NCBI GenBank assembly: GCA_030770545.1
Contig: CM061102.1
Span: 9,909,501-9,973,500, forward strand
Origin: Macropodus opercularis
Lineage: Eukaryota > Chordata > Actinopteri > Anabantiformes > Osphronemidae
DNA length: 64,000 bases
Direction: 5' to 3'
A program made the position numbers and the translations under genes. The notes beneath the pieces were generated by a model, which worked only from the letters and a program-made list of their open reading frames with translations, searched no databases and was not told the DNA's origin. Of the stretch, positions 58,416 to 64,000 are shown in pieces; position 1 is the first letter of the stretch; each line of letters opens with the position of its first letter.

Positions 58416-60210
58416 GTATGTACCCTACACGCACCCTCCTCTTGTTTAGGGGCTGTTTGCTGTAGAAGCTGTCTAAAGCTGCACCCTACACAGCTGGGCT
58501 AACAAATTCCCTTTAGACCCTCGCTGTCGGCGTGGGGAAGGTACAGCAGGCAGCCCCCGACTTCGCCTCTGCAATTTCATTATGTAGACAGCAGGCCTGG
58601 CGTGGTCAGCCCCTCTCAGTGCACCCTCAACCCCAGAGTATCCGCTAATCCTCTGCAGAACTTACAACCCTTACGCATTCGTCACCAAGTTGTCCACGCC
58701 ATGTAAATGAAACCGTGCAAGCGTAGACTTCAGCAAACTTTGTGTTGAATGTTGCTCTGTGGGACCCGGTTTTGTTGGAACTCGTCAGTCCAGGCCTGGC
58801 TCAGCTGTGCGGTGTGGACCGCCTGGAGTTGCTTCTGACCCAGCCTGAGCTGGTGGTTTCTAATGTGTGCTCACTTCATGTGACAGGTTAACTGTCGTAT
58901 TATCAGCCCGGGACTCCTTTTGGTCCTAACAATTGTCTCCATTCAATCATATTGGCACATAAGTGAAAGTGATGTGTTTTATTGCTTGGTATGTTTGTTC
59001 TTCTTTTGAAATGATTGTGATTTTTGCATTTTTGACAGAGTTGTACAAGTGGTATAACATTTAAGCATTATTTAGTGCTATAAAATTAGTCATTATAAGC
59101 ATTAAATGTCTTGAATATTCCTTTAAAATGGTAATGATGCTGGTGCTTAATTTAGGTTGATGGTGTTTTGCAAGACGGAAGAATGGAGACAGATGTGGCC
59201 ACAGCGTAGTCATTTTTATGCCCGTCACCTCATTCCCTGATCAGCTGACTCTGTCATTTAACAATGCCACTCCCAATAGACTTTAATATAACCGTGTGAA
59301 TCCTGGTTTGGTTTTCGCAGAGGTAATATTGATTTGTTTATGTTGTGCCAAATCACAACACGGTCATCTTGAGGCACTTCTCATATTAAGGTCAGGACCT
59401 TGCAGATATAGAGCGAGGAGCCCAATAATATCCTTTGAGCAAACACTAGGTGATTGTGAGTAGAAAAAAAAACTCCTACTGGTGGAATCCTCCTGCTGAA
59501 TAAGACCCAGGATGGGCCTTGTCTGGTTAGGATGAGCAGAGAGCAGGTGGTGACAGCAGCAACTTCATAGTCCTGTCAGCTGATAGGATCTGGACCTGAA
59601 CAAAGGCTAGAAATGTTATTTTAGGATGAGTGGATCAGTGCTAGAATGGCTTCATTAATTAAGTACTTGGTGTAAGATTAATTGACAACCCTTGTGGTAA
59701 AGGGGTGGTAGTGATTTGAAAAATCATAATGAAAATCATTGTGTGCCTAATAGCCAGTGCCCTACATTGTGTAATATAAGCAAATGCATTTGACATCAGC
59801 AGATATTGGAATGTGGTGTCTACCTATGGTTCTACAAACTACAGCAGTGTTTGATGTGTTGCAGAGATTTGATGCATATTACAATTTACTACAATCGGAC
59901 TTGAAATATGACCAAGGCCATGTACAGGATCATACATAATTACATTGAGGTTCCACTGGTTGGACTTTAAATGATACTATTTTCACAATTTCTTCATGAT
60001 CATATAATTTGGGGAAAAATGGAAATTGGTACAAGATGGAACCCATTTTGTAATTTTTCATCTTTGCATTCAGCTATTATGAGAGCTCTCAAAAGGCATT
60101 AAGAAGGTTACAAATGTAAAACTAAAACTTTCAAAGGTTGCTGAGTTTTTTTTAAGATTTTTCTGTTTTCCCCATTGCCTAGTCTGATTTCTTTTTTTTT
60201 TTCTTGACAG
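58416..60210 (+). other. arhgap35: arhgap35 intron 1
   Basis: The intron ends in a T-rich tract and ttgacag at 60210. It contains the interspersed repeat at 59325-59625 and no coding exon that I recognise. Confidence 0.65.
59325..59625 (+). mobile_element. Diverged copy of a common teleost interspersed repeat
   Basis: The order GCCAAATCACAAC, TCTTGAGGCACTTCTCATAT, AAGGTCAGGACC, CCTTTGAGCAAACACTAGGTG, AAAAACTCC and GGTGGAATCCTCC matches a repeat found in very many percomorph genomes (GCCAAATCACAAC, CCTCAAGGCGCTTTATAT, GAGCAAGCACTTGGCGAC, AAAAACTCCC, GAAACCTCC). It is old, with many substitutions, and has no coding capacity. Confidence 0.8.
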
Positions 60211-60403
60211 GATCTGATTCATATATAAGGACTGAATGAAACAACCCTGTGCTCCTATCAAAACACTGCAATTTATTAAATCAAAGCCCAGCAGAAGATA
60301 GCAAGTTCTCATCTCCCCTGTGGATCTGCAACTTTATGGACAAACACTCAAGTGAACTCTTTTATACAGTGCCTGTGTATGGCAGGATGACCGGCAGCAG
60401 ACT
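60211..60403 (+). other. arhgap35: arhgap35 5' UTR in exon 2 with an upstream ORF
   Basis: An upstream frame of 23 codons starts at ATG 60336-60338 and stops at TGA 60405-60407, overlapping the main ATG at 60404-60406. Confidence 0.7.
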
Positions 60404-63400
60404 ATGATGGCGAAAAAGCAAGATGCCCGATCACCCATTTACAATCTTATTGTGGTGGGCTTGTCAGGAACAGAGAAGGAGAAAGGGCAATGTGGGGTTG
60501 GCAAGTCCTGCCTGTGTAACAGGTTTGTGCGACCTAGTGCTGATGACTTCTACCTGGACCACACATCAGTGTTGAGCACCAGTGACTTTGGGGGTCGAGT
60601 TGTTAATAATGATCACTTTCTGTTTTGGGGAGAGGTATCCCGGCTTCTGGAGGAGGGTCCTGAGTGTCGTATGCATGTTGTGGAGCAAACTGAATTCATT
60701 GATGACCAGACATTTCAGCCACACCGTAGCACTGCTATGCAGCCCTACATCAAACGGGCAGCGGCAACCAAGCTGGCTTCAGCAGAGAAGCTCATGTACT
60801 TCTGTACAGATCAACTGGGTCTGGAGCAGGACTTTGATCAAAAGCAAATGCCAGAGGGCAAACTGCAAGTGGATGGCTTCCTGCTTTGTGTTGACGTCAG
60901 CCGGGGCATGAACCGCAATTTTGATGACCAGCTAAAATTTGTCACAAACCTCTATGGTCAACTGAGCAAGACTAAGAAGCCCATTGTGCTGGTCCTCACC
61001 AAATGTGATGAAGGAGTGGAACGCTACATCAAAGATGCACATACCTTTGCTATCACAAAAAAGAGCCTTCCAGTAGTTGAGACATCTGCACGCTCAAATA
61101 TAAATGTTGACCTTGCCTTCCTTACATTGGCTCAGCTTATTGATAAGAGTAGGGGCAAACCCAAAATCATCCCTTATTTTGAAGCCCTCAAGTTGCAGAG
61201 TCAACAAATAGCCTCCGCCAAGGATCGCTATGAGTGGCTAATCAACTGTAAAGTAAAGAATCACAACGAAACCTGGTTAAACACCAGTCAACAAATAAAC
61301 AACTCCCCAGAGTACAAAGAATATGTCTTCTTGGAGGGAACCGCTAAGTGCAAAAAACTTTTCCAGCAGCATGTTTACCGTCTAAAACAGGAACATATTG
61401 AGAGACGTCGCAAAATATACCTAAGCACTCTTCCTTTAGCACTTAGTTCTTTGGTGCCTGACCTGGATGAGATAGATCAGCTGAGCTGGTCTGGTGTACA
61501 GAAGGTTCTGGAGTCCAAGCAGCACTTTGGCCACTGGTTCGTTGTTCTGGAGGATTCACCATGGGAGGATACATCTCATATTGATAACATGGAAGATGAG
61601 CGTATCCCTTCAGACCTACTGGAAACTGCTGAAGCAGAGGAACTTTTTAATGCTCACCTGGAACATCTACGTAATGAGTGTAGAAGGGCAGAGATGAGGC
61701 TGGAGTTTAAACAGAGGTTGGCATCCTCTCCCTTTGTCACACCTGGTAAACCTTGGGAGGAAGCACGCAGCTTTATCATGAATGAAGAGTTTTACCTGTG
61801 GCTTGAAGAGCCAGAGTACTTGGACCTGTACAACCGCCATCAGAAGGAGATCATTGACCGTGCTAAAGAAGACTTCCAGGAGCTCTTATTGGAGTACTCT
61901 GAGCTTTTTTATGAGCTAGAGGTGGATGCCAAGCCAAGCAAGGAGAAGATGGGGGCAATTCAGGAAGTTTTGGGAGAGGAACAGAGGTTCAAGGCACTAC
62001 AAAAGCTTCCAGCTGAAAGAGATGCCCTGGTATTGAAGCACATCCATTTCGTCTATCATCCTACCAAGGAGACTTGCCCCAGCAGTCCTCACTGTGTAGA
62101 CTCTAAAATTGAACACCTCTTAGCTTCACGTTTTCCTACATGTTACCCCTTTTTTGATGTGAAACCTCATTTTGGGGACACAAAGGCTGACAGAATTAAC
62201 CTTGTCATACTAGGGAAGGATGGGCTGGCCAGAGAATTTGCCAATGAGATTAGGGCTCTCTGCACAAATGATGACTGGTACGTGTTAGATGGGAAGATGT
62301 ATGAATTGACACTGCGCCCCATTGAAGGAAATGTGCGTCTTCCAGTAAATTCTTTCCACACCCCCACTTTCACCCCGCATGGATGCTTGTGTCTGTATAA
62401 TTCAAAAGAGTCTCTTTCCTACGTTGTGGAAAGCCTGGAGCGGATTAGGGAATCAACTCTAGGTCGAAAGGATAGCCAGCTAGCACAATTGCCAACATCA
62501 TTGCTTTTAGTCACTAAAAGGGGTGTAGGATCATATGTGGATATAGGTCGAGAAACTGCCTTAAACCTAATTACACAGGGACAGCAGGTTGCAAGGAGAC
62601 TGCAGTGTAGCTTTCTAGACCCCGCCTCCCCCGGTGTGGGCTATGGACATAATGTTAATGAGACTCAAATCAACCAAGTGCTGAGGGGCCTTCTGGACAT
62701 TAGGAGGAGCACATCCTTTAGTAGCATCTCTCCACCTCTCCTCCCTGAGCCACCAGGTCTCAGAGACTCTCCTCATCAGCCGGTAACAGAAGCTGATCTT
62801 CGCATCGTCATGTGCTTAATGTGTGGAGACTCCTATGACACTGAGCAGCTTCTGTCCCCTTTCCTAATGCATCAGCACTGTAGGCCCATGTCCAATAGTG
62901 GCACCTCTGTATTGCTGGAACAGACAGTCGGTGGACACAAACTGGCTATAGAGCTGTCTCTACTCTCATATCATGCCTCGTTCACTTTGCGGAAGAGCAG
63001 GTTAGTGCACGGATACATTGCCGCATACTCGGTCTCCCGAAAAGCCTCCCTAGAGACCCTATGTGCGTTCTTGTGTGAGGTTCAGGACATCATCCCAATT
63101 CAGCTGTTGGCAGTGGGAGATAGTCAGGCAGAGCTTACTGACAGTGACTTTGCCTGTGAACAGCTGATCCAGGGGGAGGAGCTAGCTCATGAAATTGAAG
63201 GTCGCTTCAATAGTGTGGTGTGTGGGTCTGGAGGGGTGGTGGGAGGCCTGCACAGGATAGAAATGTTCCATTCTTTTCTGATGGAAGTGGTAGAGAAGCG
63301 CAACATTGTAGAGGCCACACACATGTACGACAATGTTGCTGAAGCATGCACCAATGAAAATGTGTACTCCCCACGCTGCAGTTCCCCCAGCCCTGTCACC

Positions 63401-64000
63401 ATGTTCCTTGATTCAGAAGATGATGTAGACCCGTCACCCCCATACTACGATGGAACGCTCACTTCACATAGTGGAGGCTTTAACCTTCCCGATTTAGATT
63501 CCAGTGACATATCTGTCATTTCTGATATCAGAGACTTTGAAAACAAACTCAACAACAAAGTCCCCCCTCAAGTCAGAGTCAAACCAGGTGTCACTTTTGA
63601 TTTTCGGAAGGTGAGTCGTAACCCGTATATGGATACACTAGGACACCGTCGCTCCCTCCCCTCTGCTGTTACCTGGGTTCCTGGTGGGGATGTGGGCTAC
63701 GATCCCTCAGACTATGCCGAACCCATGGATGCTGTTTCGAAACCACGCCCTAGCAACGAAGAGATAATCTACTCTGTGCCACATGACAGCACACAAGGCA
63801 AAATCATCACCATCCGCAACTCCAACAGGATGCACTCCAATGGAAATGGCTCAGATAGTGAAGCCGACAGCAGCTCTCTAGAGCGAAGGAGGAAGTTCTC
63901 TGCAGTGGGGGTGAAGCCACGTCTGTACCGTGACCGCTCCAAGCGGCTTGGAAAGTTCAGCAGTTTCCGCACAAGCTTCATAGGAAGTGACGATGAGATG
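60404..64000 (+). CDS. arhgap35: p190A RhoGAP (arhgap35), N-terminal 1199 codons, cut by window end
   Basis: p190A switches off RhoA at adhesions and links Src and Ras-GAP signalling to the actin cytoskeleton. The frame opens MMAKKQDARSPIYNLIVVGL and stays open to base 64000. The N-terminal GTPase domain has the P-loop CGVGKSCLCNRF; four FF domains span roughly residues 270-550, and the two pseudo-GTPase domains about 590-960. Src/Brk target tyrosines are conserved as DPSDYAEPMDAV (Tyr1104) and EEIIYSVPHDSTQGK (Tyr1123). The C-terminal RhoGAP domain of the family (about 1250-1440 in human) lies beyond the window. NRFVRPSADDFYLDHTSVLS and the SLERRRKFS region favour ARHGAP35 over ARHGAP5. One giant exon for this part is also the mammalian arrangement. 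Confidence 0.97.
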   Translation, partial: MMAKKQDARSPIYNLIVVGLSGTEKEKGQCGVGKSCLCNRFVRPSADDFYLDHTSVLSTSDFGGRVVNNDHFLFWGEVSRLLEEGPECRMHVVEQTEFIDDQTFQPHRSTAMQPYIKRAAATKLASAEKLMYFCTDQLGLEQDFDQKQMPEGKLQVDGFLLCVDVSRGMNRNFDDQLKFVTNLYGQLSKTKKPIVLVLTKCDEGVERYIKDAHTFAITKKSLPVVETSARSNINVDLAFLTLAQLIDKSRGKPKIIPYFEALKLQSQQIASAKDRYEWLINCKVKNHNETWLNTSQQINNSPEYKEYVFLEGTAKCKKLFQQHVYRLKQEHIERRRKIYLSTLPLALSSLVPDLDEIDQLSWSGVQKVLESKQHFGHWFVVLEDSPWEDTSHIDNMEDERIPSDLLETAEAEELFNAHLEHLRNECRRAEMRLEFKQRLASSPFVTPGKPWEEARSFIMNEEFYLWLEEPEYLDLYNRHQKEIIDRAKEDFQELLLEYSELFYELEVDAKPSKEKMGAIQEVLGEEQRFKALQKLPAERDALVLKHIHFVYHPTKETCPSSPHCVDSKIEHLLASRFPTCYPFFDVKPHFGDTKADRINLVILGKDGLAREFANEIRALCTNDDWYVLDGKMYELTLRPIEGNVRLPVNSFHTPTFTPHGCLCLYNSKESLSYVVESLERIRESTLGRKDSQLAQLPTSLLLVTKRGVGSYVDIGRETALNLITQGQQVARRLQCSFLDPASPGVGYGHNVNETQINQVLRGLLDIRRSTSFSSISPPLLPEPPGLRDSPHQPVTEADLRIVMCLMCGDSYDTEQLLSPFLMHQHCRPMSNSGTSVLLEQTVGGHKLAIELSLLSYHASFTLRKSRLVHGYIAAYSVSRKASLETLCAFLCEVQDIIPIQLLAVGDSQAELTDSDFACEQLIQGEELAHEIEGRFNSVVCGSGGVVGGLHRIEMFHSFLMEVVEKRNIVEATHMYDNVAEACTNENVYSPRCSSPSPVTMFLDSEDDVDPSPPYYDGTLTSHSGGFNLPDLDSSDISVISDIRDFENKLNNKVPPQVRVKPGVTFDFRKVSRNPYMDTLGHRRSLPSAVTWVPGGDVGYDPSDYAEPMDAVSKPRPSNEEIIYSVPHDSTQGKIITIRNSNRMHSNGNGSDSEADSSSLERRRKFSAVGVKPRLYRDRSKRLGKFSSFRTSFIGSDDEM

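Overview
The window looks like nuclear DNA of a ray-finned fish, probably a spiny-rayed teleost. Reasons: many short GT-AG introns, low G+C outside promoters, an ependymin gene (a fish cerebrospinal-fluid glycoprotein), an IL-6-family cytokine of the teleost M17 type, and a diverged copy of a very common teleost interspersed repeat near 59.3-59.6 kb. All exon models were made by eye from protein similarity, splice sites and reading phase. Phases close through every junction in all multi-exon genes reported here.

Layout. 1-5.1 kb (+): 3' end of gria3 (AMPA receptor GluA3): the flip exon and the last coding exon, then a long 3' UTR. 5.1-22.1 kb (-): complete thoc2 (THO/TREX mRNA export), 37 coding exons, 1556 residues, tail-to-tail with gria3. 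22.5-34.9 kb (-): complete stag2 (cohesin subunit SA2), 33 coding exons, 1274 residues, with noncoding 5' exons. 35.7-36.8 kb (-): complete six-exon ependymin gene with a TATA box. 37.9-38.1 kb (+): an orphan signal-peptide exon that I cannot extend. 41.2-43.6 kb (+): an IL-6-family cytokine (M17/LIF/CNTF-like) with an ISRE plus TATA promoter and an AU-rich 3' UTR. 43.8-53.0 kb (-): myo1c (class I myosin), 32 coding exons, 1043 residues, convergent with the cytokine gene; a possible upstream noncoding exon lies near 55.8 kb. 57.8 kb to the end (+): 5' part of arhgap35 (p190A RhoGAP). Its 1199 codons are one uninterrupted reading frame that runs off the window before the RhoGAP domain.

The gria3-thoc2-stag2 group matches human Xq25, but xiap is absent from the thoc2-stag2 gap and stag2 is inverted. 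thoc2, stag2 and arhgap35 have GC-rich, TATA-less promoters with repeated GCTAAC/GTTAGC hexamers and YY1-like cores. Ependymin and the cytokine have TATA promoters. I found no prokaryotic-type system, CRISPR array, tRNA or rRNA gene, or intact transposon. The best leads are regulatory: a cytokine AU-rich element that also carries poly(A) signals for the opposing myosin gene, hexamer clusters at three promoters, upstream ORFs ending on the main start codons, a candidate poison exon in thoc2, and the orphan secreted-protein exon with an upstream ISRE.
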